64,000 bases of DNA, taken from positions 50,626 to 114,625 of the forward strand of contig DASWTK010000054.1 of NCBI GenBank assembly GCA_036402175.1. The letters are read 5' to 3'. Source of the stretch: DASPKM01 sp036402175. Its GTDB lineage: Bacteria; Bacteroidota; Bacteroidia; Chitinophagales; Chitinophagaceae. This document shows, in pieces, positions 50,705 through 59,008 of this stretch. The notes below the pieces were generated by a model. The model saw only the letters and a program-made list of their open reading frames with translations, did not search any database and was not told the origin of the DNA. A program made the translations under genes and the position numbers. Positions within the stretch are counted from its first letter, which is position 1, and the number at the start of each line of letters is the position of its first letter.

Positions 50705-51586
50705 ATGAAAAATTATTGTCTCCACCCGCTCTTATGGATCATAGTACTTCTTTTTGTTGGTGTAATCAATGCAAAGGCGCAGAACAAGACGCCGGAAAGC
50801 CTGAGATCATCAGGGCTTGCACCTGTAAACGGTGTAAATATTTATTATGAAGTACACGGAGACGGAGATCCGATCGTGTTGCTGCATGGCTCTTTTATGA
50901 CCATCAATCTTAACTGGGCTCAACTGATACCTGAGCTTTCGAAGAAACGAAAGGTAATAGTACTGGAATTCAGAGGTCATGGCCGTTCAACTGATTCTAA
51001 AGAACCGTTTTCTTATAAGTTACTGGCAAGTGATGTGGCCGGAGTTTGTAAGTTTCTGAAAATTGATAGTGCGGATGTCCTTGGCTATAGCCTGGGAGGA
51101 ACGGTAGCCTTTCAACTCGCAATTCAGAATCCTACGCTTGTGAAGAAATTAATAATTGTATCCTCAGTTTATAAATACGAAGGGTGGCTGCCCGAAATGC
51201 GGTCGATGCTGAAAACCTTTAAACCCGATTTTCTTGATAATACACCGCTTTACGCGGAGTATAAAAAAGTGGCACCCGACTCAACCCGCTGGCATGCGTT
51301 TATGGAAAAGATGCTTGTGTTTGAGAATAAGCCTTATGATCTTGGAGAAGCCAATATCAAGGCTATCAGGTCTCCTGTTTTATTGATCATGGGCGACAAT
51401 GATGGCGTTGACCTTTCTCATGTTACTGCTATGTACCGGTTGTTGGGCGGTGGCGTTTTTGGTGACATTGCGGGCCTGCCCAGATCTCAGCTTTCAATAG
51501 TTCAGGGCAATACGCACGTTTCCTTAATGATGGACCCTTCAATTGTGAATTCACGGGTTGAGGCATTTTTAAAGCCTGGGAAATAA
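50705..51586 (+). CDS. Secreted alpha/beta hydrolase
   Basis: 293 residues from the ATG at 50705, giving a signal peptide (MKNYCLHPLLWIIVLLFVGV, INAKAQ cleavage region). The alpha/beta fold shows HGSFMT (oxyanion region), nucleophile elbow GYSLGG (Ser about residue 145), and late acid and His positions in GDNDGVD and QGNTHVSLM. Esterase, lipase or peroxidase-type activity cannot be distinguished. A run of eleven A residues (50686-50696) lies just upstream of the start. The last 158 bases overlap the 3' end of the antisense EamA gene. Confidence 0.9.
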   Translation: MKNYCLHPLLWIIVLLFVGVINAKAQNKTPESLRSSGLAPVNGVNIYYEVHGDGDPIVLLHGSFMTINLNWAQLIPELSKKRKVIVLEFRGHGRSTDSKEPFSYKLLASDVAGVCKFLKIDSADVLGYSLGGTVAFQLAIQNPTLVKKLIIVSSVYKYEGWLPEMRSMLKTFKPDFLDNTPLYAEYKKVAPDSTRWHAFMEKMLVFENKPYDLGEANIKAIRSPVLLIMGDNDGVDLSHVTAMYRLLGGGVFGDIAGLPRSQLSIVQGNTHVSLMMDPSIVNSRVEAFLKPGK

Positions 51587-52505
51587 CGGCATTGGCTAAG
51601 CTCATTTTTGAATGGAGGGATAATGGTAACTCAATAACTTTCCTGGCTAATCCCGGCATCATCACCATCACGAGCCCTGCGATTATTAAAGCCAGTCCGG
51701 TTAGCATACTGAGTGAAATCGCTTCCTGAAGAAAAAGAACGGACCATAAAAGACTGAAGACCGGAACAATGATGGTGACCATTGACGTATTTACAGGGCC
51801 GATTGTACTGATCAGCCTGAAATAAATAATGAAGGCAATAGCGGTGCTTACAATACCGAGCATCATTACCGGAACACCAATATTCAGTGATACTAAACTA
51901 GGATTGTATTCTATCATAAAAACCGGCAAAACAACTATGGCAGCCCCGGTAAGTTGTCCGGCTGCGGTTTGAATCGGATCGCTGCCTGAAAACTTCATCC
52001 TGGCAAACACGGTTGAAATGCCGTAGGAAACAGCAGCAGCTATCGAAGCACCAAATGCCAGTATGGTATTTGTTGACATTTCAACCGGTGTCCAGCCTGC
52101 AATAATAACAATGCCCGCCATTCCTGATATAAAACCCGCGATCTTTCCCGGGTTCATTTTCTCCTTCAGCCAGATTCGTGCTACCACGGCTGTAAATAAA
52201 GGAGTGGTGGCATTAAGTATCGCGCTGACAGATGCGTTCAATTGCATTACCGAATAAACGATCAGTGCTGTTGGTATCACCAGGTTGAACAATCCAAGGA
52301 ACAGGTATTTTCCACCAGACTTCTTAAGCAATGGCATATGACCGTTGACAGCGGCGACAGCCATTAGAAAAAGCGCAGCTATAATGACTCTCGCGCTCAT
52401 GGTGAGTCCGATTCCTATTACAGGTCCAACCATTTTGATGAACAGGTAAGAGCCACCCCAGATTGCCCCCAGCAATAAAAGACGGAAGATGTTGATGAGT
52501 TTCAT
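51429..52505 (-). CDS. EamA-family transporter with an aberrant C-terminal extension
   Basis: 358 residues. Residues 1-285 are a normal DMT/EamA permease: ten helices in two repeats (LLLGAIWGGSYLFIKMVGPV at the start, LGIVSTAIAFIIYFRLISTI and LLWSVLFLQEAISLSMLTGL later), the final helix ending VMMPGLARKVIELPL. The remaining ~70 residues have no family similarity and are rich in Lys, Pro, Gln and Cys; the last 52 are read antisense to the alpha/beta hydrolase. A normal relative would end near residue 290, so the original stop was probably lost. Inner membrane; exported metabolite unknown. Confidence 0.9.
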   Translation of the reverse strand: MKLINIFRLLLLGAIWGGSYLFIKMVGPVIGIGLTMSARVIIAALFLMAVAAVNGHMPLLKKSGGKYLFLGLFNLVIPTALIVYSVMQLNASVSAILNATTPLFTAVVARIWLKEKMNPGKIAGFISGMAGIVIIAGWTPVEMSTNTILAFGASIAAAVSYGISTVFARMKFSGSDPIQTAAGQLTGAAIVVLPVFMIEYNPSLVSLNIGVPVMMLGIVSTAIAFIIYFRLISTIGPVNTSMVTIIVPVFSLLWSVLFLQEAISLSMLTGLALIIAGLVMVMMPGLARKVIELPLSLHSKMSLANAVISQALKMPQPVNSQLKGPSLRKRAYCPELLKAEIWAGPQCHQKRHRPTTGT

Positions 52506-52832
52506 GACATTGATGTATTGTTCTGGTAAAAGGAGTTTAAAACATAAAGCTATTCCCTGATCAATACCAGGCTGTTATACAATTACAGGTAAGTTTTATA
52601 AAATTTTGACTGCCTGTTTTGTTCAATGAACCTGTAGATTATGCAGGACCGGTTAGCAATTATTACGCTGCGGATTCGTTTTAACGTTTATGTTCACACG
52701 TTAGGTTTTGAGTAGCGCGTAATTGAATGACAACGCATTATACAGTGTTATAACGTTAACAATACTTTACCTGCCAATTGCTTTTAAATGAGAAAATAGT
52801 TTTAGACTTTGTATTAAGAAAAATGTACCCCT
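52506..52832. other. Intergenic region between divergent genes
   Basis: 327 bases between the EamA transporter (minus) and the unknown lipoprotein (plus). A/T-rich, with TTATAACGTTAACA-like palindromic words near 52748-52761 but no clear operator. TAGACTTTG at 52803-52811 is near the -7 consensus with one extra base. No gene seen. Confidence 0.4.
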
Positions 52833-53798
52833 ATGTCAACACATTTACTCAAAAATTTGCTACTCGTTTTCGCCCTGGGAGCCTGCGCTTCCCCTTCGCG
52901 CGTAAACAAGGAAACTGTGAAGAGTGACCCGGTTGATAATTCTGCTCAACCCGTTATACCGGTTGACCAATTACCCAAATCAATGATGGACCTTCCTCAA
53001 ACCCAGTATGGTGGTTTCGTGCTATCGCCCGGATTCTATGAGGCGGAGTTCAAAACTTATTGTTTACAGCCCGGAACACCGGATCCAAGGCCGCGTGATG
53101 CTTATCTGCAAAGCCCGGTAACGGGTTACAGAAAAGACATTATCGAATCTGTTCTGATCAATTCCAGGGAACATCCGCAAATGGACCAGAAAAATATTCA
53201 GTTGCTGTTGTGGTCAGTGGTTAGCGGATCTGATTTCAATAAACTTTCTTCTTCTGTGCGGTCCGATGCAATGAGGTTGCTGACTTCAAAACAAATATTT
53301 GAATTAAATGGCGGCGTTATCGGGTTGGTTAAAACCGTTTCAAATACAACGGGTATCCTAAACGCTAATCGCGATATGAAGCGTCTCTTTGAAATGAGTA
53401 CTTCATCTTATGAAAACTTCGAGCGACTGGCAGTGCTTAACGAACCGTCACAGATAAAACGTACCGGCGTGAAGGCCGATAAATGGTACAAACAGAAAGA
53501 AAACTATTTCGTTCGCTATTTCCCCGTGAGTTATAAAAAGGTAAGAATACAGGTGTATGTGCCGGATAGTTTGATGGATGCGGAAGGTAAGGTCAATGGC
53601 GAACACGTGGTATTTGATCCTACCGGACAGGAAGCAATTCCGGCTTTTACCAACGCCCAGCGTTTAGGAATCGGTGCGCCTGTGGCGGATATCGTCAGGG
53701 TTATTATCCAGGTAAGCAAGGATGCGAACAATAAAAAGCGAACGCCCAAAGAAGAACGTAAAGACCTCCCTAAAAGCAAGCAGGGGCCATCTTATTAA
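52833..53798 (+). CDS. Unknown secreted lipoprotein, 321 residues
   Basis: A lipoprotein signal ends at FALGACAS (Cys about residue 18), followed by a Pro/Val-rich linker (DNSAQPVIPVDQLPKS). The folded part has blocks YCLQPGTPDPRPRDAY, YRKDIIESVLINSREHPQ, QKNIQLLLWSVVSGSDFNKL and a C-terminal beta region (KKVRIQVYVPDSLMD), with a basic end (KKRTPKEERKDLPKS). I do not recognise the family; the YC-x2-P-G ... LLWSV pattern suggests an extracytoplasmic helical domain with a conserved Cys. Its stop overlaps the stop of the converging flavoprotein gene (TTAA). Confidence 0.7.
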   Translation: MSTHLLKNLLLVFALGACASPSRVNKETVKSDPVDNSAQPVIPVDQLPKSMMDLPQTQYGGFVLSPGFYEAEFKTYCLQPGTPDPRPRDAYLQSPVTGYRKDIIESVLINSREHPQMDQKNIQLLLWSVVSGSDFNKLSSSVRSDAMRLLTSKQIFELNGGVIGLVKTVSNTTGILNANRDMKRLFEMSTSSYENFERLAVLNEPSQIKRTGVKADKWYKQKENYFVRYFPVSYKKVRIQVYVPDSLMDAEGKVNGEHVVFDPTGQEAIPAFTNAQRLGIGAPVADIVRVIIQVSKDANNKKRTPKEERKDLPKSKQGPSY

Positions 53799-55540
53799 AT
53801 TCTTGCAGGTGTTGAAGTAGTATGAATTTTAATAATGCTGTTTATAACGAGGGCTGAAGCGGTTTCACAAAAATCAAGGCCTGAATAATCCGGGTTATAG
53901 CCGCCGATGTAAGGCACAGCAATGATGTAAATGCGGTTATTGAAAGCGCCATATTGGTCTATCACCTGAAAGTTATCATTGATAGCGATGCCCGGTACCT
54001 GCAGATAATATTCGCCCTTAGTATCCCGTTCAACTTTGTCGTTATTTTTCATTTCCTTCAACCCTTCTTCGGAAGATTTGAATTTCAGGCGAGCCGGACT
54101 TATGATTCCGTTATCCGTCAGGCTTCTGAAAGGAAAATCAGAGAAAGGCAAGTGTTGCTGACCTACGCAATCAATGAACATTGGATAATAAACAGAATGT
54201 TTCCCGCCTTGTTCATCTGTATAATGATACAAAGCACCACCTTTTTTTTGCGGCTCAACAGTGCTGTCTGCGTCAACGGCTACCAGTTTCAGAACTTCCG
54301 CTGCATGCAGTGCCAGTAACTCCTGGCAGGAGCCCTGCGGAACGAAGGCGATGACAATAGAGATCAGCGGCATCAATACCTTCTTTAGACGAATCATGTC
54401 TTCTGCTGACAAATGTTTTGCCGGGTAGTTCATGGCATAACTCAGACTGGCCAGCATTTCTTTCCAGTGAACTGACTCTTTGCGTTTAATTGATTTCTCG
54501 GCTTCGGCATATTCTGCCTTAAACAGAATGAAAGGGTCAAGTCGTTCCCGCAGGCTCATCATATTTTCTACAAACGCTTCAATTGTCATGTTCCTGATCT
54601 TCTCATAAAAGTCCGGATCAGATTCACGAAGCGGTTCCTTAAAATTTCTTTCGAACAGGTAATCAAGCGAAACAAAACCGTCATTGGCAGTCATGTGTGA
54701 TCTTATTTCTTCCTGTGAAAGCATCGAGCCTTTGGAGAGTTGCGGCTCTTCGAGGTGAAAACGGATTGAGGGAAGCAGGCCATCCAGTGAATGCAAAATC
54801 ATTTGAAAACCTTCACTGCCGTTTGCCAGTTCGTATGAAACTGATCCATCATCGCCTTTTATAAAACGCCCATTGCATCTCGAAAGCGTACGTACCGCGT
54901 CAATGGCGGTAAGTGATGCTCCTTTGATAGCAACGGGATGATTTAACTTCAACGCAAGCTTCGATGGAGGATAAGGTGAGTCGAAATAATCCGGTATAAT
55001 GCCTTCATGAATGAGAGGCCAGGTATGGCCGGTGCTGATGATAACGTGATCAAACTGCTCCGAACTTCCATGGGCAGTTACCACTACTACTTTTTTCTCT
55101 GATAGCTGATCAACAATGTCGGTGACTTCCGTGTTCAGATAGACATTTGTTGTAATGCCTTTTTTCTTAGCCTGTTTTAATAAAAGCTCAAACTGGTCAG
55201 TAAGGTATTGTCCGAAAAGCAGCCGGGGAAGTACTTTATACTCACTGAACTTTTCAGGAGCCATACCATATCTTTTCAAAAGTTCACCTGGCGCATTTTT
55301 GATCCATTCTTTAACAGGAGTTACAAGATCGGGAATTTCATTACCTGAAACATTAGTGATGTGTTCGTCATTAGCGCCTTCGGAACTGTAGGGCATTCCT
55401 GCGCCCAGCTGTGATTTTCTTTCGAAAATTGATATCTCCAGGTTTTCAAGGCTGGAATTGATAAGCCTTTTTAACAGAAATAATCCCGATGGGCCCGCTC
55501 CCAGTATGCCGATCCGGATGGTTTTTTCCTTTTTCATCAA
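53795..55540 (-). CDS. FAD/NAD(P)-binding protein (NAD_binding_9 type)
   Basis: 581 residues. Rossmann FAD motif GILGAGPSGLFLLKRL near the N-terminus, then IFERKSQLGAGMPYSSEGAN, with the DEHITNVSGNEIPDL block of the PF13454 family, a second ATG-like substructure (HVIISTGHTWPLI) and a long C-terminal part ending GYNPDYSGLDFCETASALVI. This family is assigned to monooxygenase-like or adenylate-linked flavoproteins of unknown substrate. Cytoplasmic. It overlaps the stop of the lipoprotein gene and is preceded by a stand-alone receiver gene on the same strand, 129 bases upstream. Confidence 0.9.
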   Translation of the reverse strand: MMKKEKTIRIGILGAGPSGLFLLKRLINSSLENLEISIFERKSQLGAGMPYSSEGANDEHITNVSGNEIPDLVTPVKEWIKNAPGELLKRYGMAPEKFSEYKVLPRLLFGQYLTDQFELLLKQAKKKGITTNVYLNTEVTDIVDQLSEKKVVVVTAHGSSEQFDHVIISTGHTWPLIHEGIIPDYFDSPYPPSKLALKLNHPVAIKGASLTAIDAVRTLSRCNGRFIKGDDGSVSYELANGSEGFQMILHSLDGLLPSIRFHLEEPQLSKGSMLSQEEIRSHMTANDGFVSLDYLFERNFKEPLRESDPDFYEKIRNMTIEAFVENMMSLRERLDPFILFKAEYAEAEKSIKRKESVHWKEMLASLSYAMNYPAKHLSAEDMIRLKKVLMPLISIVIAFVPQGSCQELLALHAAEVLKLVAVDADSTVEPQKKGGALYHYTDEQGGKHSVYYPMFIDCVGQQHLPFSDFPFRSLTDNGIISPARLKFKSSEEGLKEMKNNDKVERDTKGEYYLQVPGIAINDNFQVIDQYGAFNNRIYIIAVPYIGGYNPDYSGLDFCETASALVINSIIKIHTTSTPARI

Positions 55541-55669
55541 AGATTACTTAACGTAAAAATATATACGTCGGTTTATGTAACCTTCAAATTAATGGAAAGT
55601 TTGATTCCGGAGGTTGCACCAAAGGCGGTTATTGCAAACAGTTATGCAGAAGTTAAATGGGTGGCTTGA

Positions 55670-56110
55670 TTATACATGGACGGTTTCTTCATAGTGGCTG
55701 GGTGCAATGCATTCCTGCCAGTAATCCACAATTTTCTTTATTGTGTTTTCGAAACTTATCATGGAAGATGGCTTAAGAAAAAAGCCCTGCACCGACATTG
55801 CATAAGCATCTATAACAGATTTTTTATTTGCCCCGGTAGTAAAGAATAGGTAAGGTATGCACTTATTCTGCAGTTGTTCGTTTGTGAAAACCTTGTTCCT
55901 GAGTTCAAAGCCGTTGATCCTGGGCATGTTTATGTCAGACAGTATCAGGAAAGGCTGCACATCTGTTTTATTGAGATATTCCAGTGCTTCATTACCATCC
56001 ACGAAGTAAACCACCTCATTTTTGTAAGCAAGCTTTTTAAATATTTCTACCAGTACCGCCTGGTCGTCCATATCATCTTCAATCACTACAATCGGCCCTG
56101 ATTTATCCAT
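55670..56110 (-). CDS. Single-domain response regulator (receiver only)
   Basis: 146 residues, one receiver of the RcpA-like type: acidic pair in VVIEDDMDDQ, phosphoacceptor Asp in LILSDINMPRINGFELR, the Thr in FFTTGAN and the Lys in FFLKPSS. No output domain. Such proteins relay phosphate between kinases or change the activity of a kinase complex. No kinase is adjacent. It may be co-transcribed with the flavoprotein downstream, but the 129-base gap leaves this open. Confidence 0.93.
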   Translation of the reverse strand: MDKSGPIVVIEDDMDDQAVLVEIFKKLAYKNEVVYFVDGNEALEYLNKTDVQPFLILSDINMPRINGFELRNKVFTNEQLQNKCIPYLFFTTGANKKSVIDAYAMSVQGFFLKPSSMISFENTIKKIVDYWQECIAPSHYEETVHV

Positions 56111-56395
56111 AATAATTATATGCTATATTGACAAGATAGTTCAATAATCAGGAAAGCGGCAGGAAATTAAGTCAATATGAAGTGAATACGTTATTACCCA
56201 GCGTATTAATAAAGCAACGTATTAACACCAAAGCTGGTTTAATAGGACTACATTACATGAATGCCCGTATTTTACCGGCTTTCCATCACCGAAGGTTATT
56301 ACATCCTCCCGATCTGAATTTTACCACCAGATCATAGTGAATTCTCTGATGTTATCATGCGTTCCTATTTATTCATTTTTATTAATATGTTTTTT

Positions 56396-57040
56396 ATGAA
56401 AAGAGTATTTGTATTAGTGTTCCTTCTTTCCGTTTCTGTTCTTATGTATGGGCAAGCAATAGAAGGAACCGTTGAATCACAAAGAAAGCAACAGCCAGCT
56501 GCAATTATAGAATTACCATATGCGCCCGACGTTGTGAAGGCCGCAATGAACGATCACCTGTCGAAAAAGGGGAAGTCAAAAGGAAGCGATCTGAAAGGCT
56601 TTACAACCTATAGAAACACGCAAACCATGCAGAATGACAGCGCGAATGCGGACATGTTTTTTAAAATAGAGCGTAAAAGCCGGCAGGAAAAAAGTAATAC
56701 TACAGTTTCCCTGCTGGTAAGTACGCCGCCAACAGAAGGCACTGCTGCAAGCAATCTTAATTATATGAACATGGAAGAAGCCAAAGCATACCTGAATGAG
56801 CTGGCGCCTGCAATTGAAGCTTATAAACTCGAGCTGGTGATAAAGGAACAAAATGAATCCCTTATCAAAGCGGAATCTAAGCTGAAAAGTTTGGTGAACG
56901 ATGAAGCCGACCTGGAGGACAAGAAGAAAAATATTGAAAAAAGACTGAGCGATAATAAATCAGAGCAGCAAAAGCAGGCTAATGAAATAGAAAACCAAAA
57001 ACAAAAGCTTGCAACCTGGGTTAATCAGCGGAAGTCCTGA
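56396..57040 (+). CDS. Secreted protein with C-terminal coiled coil
   Basis: 214 residues from the ATG at 56396 (MKRVFVLVFLLSVSVLMYGQ, a signal peptide); upstream ATGs at 56357 and 56387 only lengthen it. The first ~100 mature residues are mixed alpha/beta (IELPYAPDVVKAAMNDHLSK, GSDLKGFTTYRNT), followed by a long, highly charged helix (ESLIKAESKLKSLVNDEADL, EDKKKNIEKRLSDNKSEQQK) typical of a coiled coil. No family recognised. Periplasmic or surface location is expected. Confidence 0.7.
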   Translation: MKRVFVLVFLLSVSVLMYGQAIEGTVESQRKQQPAAIIELPYAPDVVKAAMNDHLSKKGKSKGSDLKGFTTYRNTQTMQNDSANADMFFKIERKSRQEKSNTTVSLLVSTPPTEGTAASNLNYMNMEEAKAYLNELAPAIEAYKLELVIKEQNESLIKAESKLKSLVNDEADLEDKKKNIEKRLSDNKSEQQKQANEIENQKQKLATWVNQRKS

Positions 57041-57202
57041 TATTGACATCATATTCCTTGTAATAGCTCCTGTATCCCAATAGTCTGCTCATGGGTGTGA
57101 CCATAAGCCCTATTTCATGAGCGTTCAGGGAGAATGAATAGCGGTAGAAAGGGAATTAATGGAAGCGTTATTTTTGCCCTCGCTTCAGATTAAACCCGTT
57201 TT

Positions 57203-59008
57203 ATGAAATGCAAAGCTGTTCATTTCTTTATCACTTTTATATTGATTTACTTCCCAGCCATTCAGGCAAATGCGCAGAATAATTTAAAATACCGCCCCAG
57301 GATTGCAAATTTTGAGTACATCGAAATTGTGAAAGGCAAGGAAAGTAGTGAAATGCCGTTATTGATCGCGTTTCATTATTCAGGCGGCAACCCTCTAGAG
57401 ACGTTGCGTGATTATGACAGCCTGAAGAACCCGGTTAGAATAATTATTCCGAGGGGAAATTTTTTAAAGCGGGATGGATTTTCCTATTATCCCACAGATT
57501 ATTATCAGAAAGACAGCGTTACCCAGTTTGCATTGGCCCGCCGGACGGTTGACAGCCTTGCATTATTTATAATGCAGATTGAAAAAAAGTATAAGCAGAA
57601 GGCAGTGGTAAGTGGCATTTCGCAGGGGGGCGATATATCTCTATTGCTTGCGATATATTATCCCGCATTGTGTAAGGCCTCATTTCCATTTGCTGCAGTA
57701 ATACATCCGCACATTATCGAAAGTCTAAAAATTAAACCAGCCAGGGAAGTGCCGGTATATTTATTCCAGGGTGAGGATGATAAAATCATTCCTGTTTCTG
57801 TAACAAGGAAAAAGGTAGAACAGATTGGCAGCGGAATGAATATCAGGTTGCAGACTTATGCAAACCTTGGACATGACATATCGCTGCAGATGAAAGTTGA
57901 CTATTCTAAATTAATTGACGGGATTAATATGTCCGGCCAATCCTATAAACAAACAATCGATATGAGGATTGCCGGTAATGTTCAGTTTGTGAATATTGCG
58001 GGTATTCCAACTTCATATTATGAAGTTTACGTCACTAATTTTTCAACAGATAGTTTTTACATAACGAAGCTTGAAGTTGTTGAGACAAATGATGCCACGG
58101 TTCTGTTTACAAGCCAGGACAAAGATTTGCAGGACCGGGTCGTGAGAATAGGGGCAAAGCTAAAAGATACAAACAATCTCCTGCCACCCGGGGCTACGGT
58201 AATTGTTTATGTTGAACTGCAGGCATCCGGTAAAAAAAGTATCGGAACAATAGGCCATTATATAACAATAACTGACTTGCATAACCGAACCAACGGTTAC
58301 AGAATAAAAGGCCCCGTTACGAAACCAAAAGTCACGACTGAAATTATTTTAGGGCCGCCGTTAAAAAATGGTACATGGTCTGCAATCTATCATCCGGTTT
58401 GGGAAAGGGGTCATCGAAGGGTGATCTATACTCAGGATGGCATTGCCAGGATCCCCGGCAGGTATGCAATTGATTTTATAAAGGTTGATAGTGCTGGACG
58501 ATATGCAAACGGCAATGAAAATTCTATAACGAATTGGATTGGATATGGAGAAGAGGTTATTGCTGTAGCGGATGGCATAGTTGAATCGGTTGAAAACAAT
58601 TTTCCCGAGAGCCCTACACTGGCTGCTCATCCCCGGTATTCCCCGGACAAGGCAACTGGTAATTATGCTTCAATCAGGATAGCCAATGGTGTTTATGCAT
58701 TTTATGAACACTTAAAACCTGGAAGCATAAGAGTAAAGCCGGGGCAGCGGATAAAAAAGGGAGATATTATTGGGGAAGTAGGGTTTACAGGTCAGTCTGC
58801 TGGTCCGCACCTGCATTTTCATATCGCCGATAACAACTCGCCGCTTGGAGCGGAAGGATTGCCATTTTCTTTTGAAAGGTTTATGATCCACGGAACTTAT
58901 TCAAGCGTTGAAATGTTTGGCAAGCAGCTATGGGAGAAACCTAAAGGGATAAATTCACCTCTGCGTACTAATGAAAGGCCACCGCCAAACTCAGTAATAT
59001 CGTTTTAA
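57203..59008 (+). CDS. Secreted esterase-like hydrolase fused to M23 peptidase
   Basis: 601 residues with a signal peptide (MKCKAVHFFITFILIYFPAI, QANAQ). Residues ~35-230 are an alpha/beta hydrolase of the phospholipase/carboxylesterase type: LLIAFHYSGGNP, nucleophile GISQGG near residue 140, Asp in GEDDKIIP, His in LGHDIS. A middle beta domain (~245-370) follows. Residues ~375-570 form an M23-like endopeptidase: YAIDF, EEVIAVADGIVESV, GDIIGEVGFTGQSAGPHLHF, with the HxH pair; the first zinc His is replaced by Arg before YAIDF. It may cut peptidoglycan cross-links and remove acyl groups. Tail-to-tail overlap with the antiporter gene (TTAA). Confidence 0.88.
   Translation: MKCKAVHFFITFILIYFPAIQANAQNNLKYRPRIANFEYIEIVKGKESSEMPLLIAFHYSGGNPLETLRDYDSLKNPVRIIIPRGNFLKRDGFSYYPTDYYQKDSVTQFALARRTVDSLALFIMQIEKKYKQKAVVSGISQGGDISLLLAIYYPALCKASFPFAAVIHPHIIESLKIKPAREVPVYLFQGEDDKIIPVSVTRKKVEQIGSGMNIRLQTYANLGHDISLQMKVDYSKLIDGINMSGQSYKQTIDMRIAGNVQFVNIAGIPTSYYEVYVTNFSTDSFYITKLEVVETNDATVLFTSQDKDLQDRVVRIGAKLKDTNNLLPPGATVIVYVELQASGKKSIGTIGHYITITDLHNRTNGYRIKGPVTKPKVTTEIILGPPLKNGTWSAIYHPVWERGHRRVIYTQDGIARIPGRYAIDFIKVDSAGRYANGNENSITNWIGYGEEVIAVADGIVESVENNFPESPTLAAHPRYSPDKATGNYASIRIANGVYAFYEHLKPGSIRVKPGQRIKKGDIIGEVGFTGQSAGPHLHFHIADNNSPLGAEGLPFSFERFMIHGTYSSVEMFGKQLWEKPKGINSPLRTNERPPPNSVISF

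Noticed and set aside
50611..50850. Plus-strand frame overlapping the start of the alpha/beta hydrolase
   Set aside because: Crosses the A11 run in a different frame from the signal peptide; the hydrolase frame has a convincing signal and motifs.
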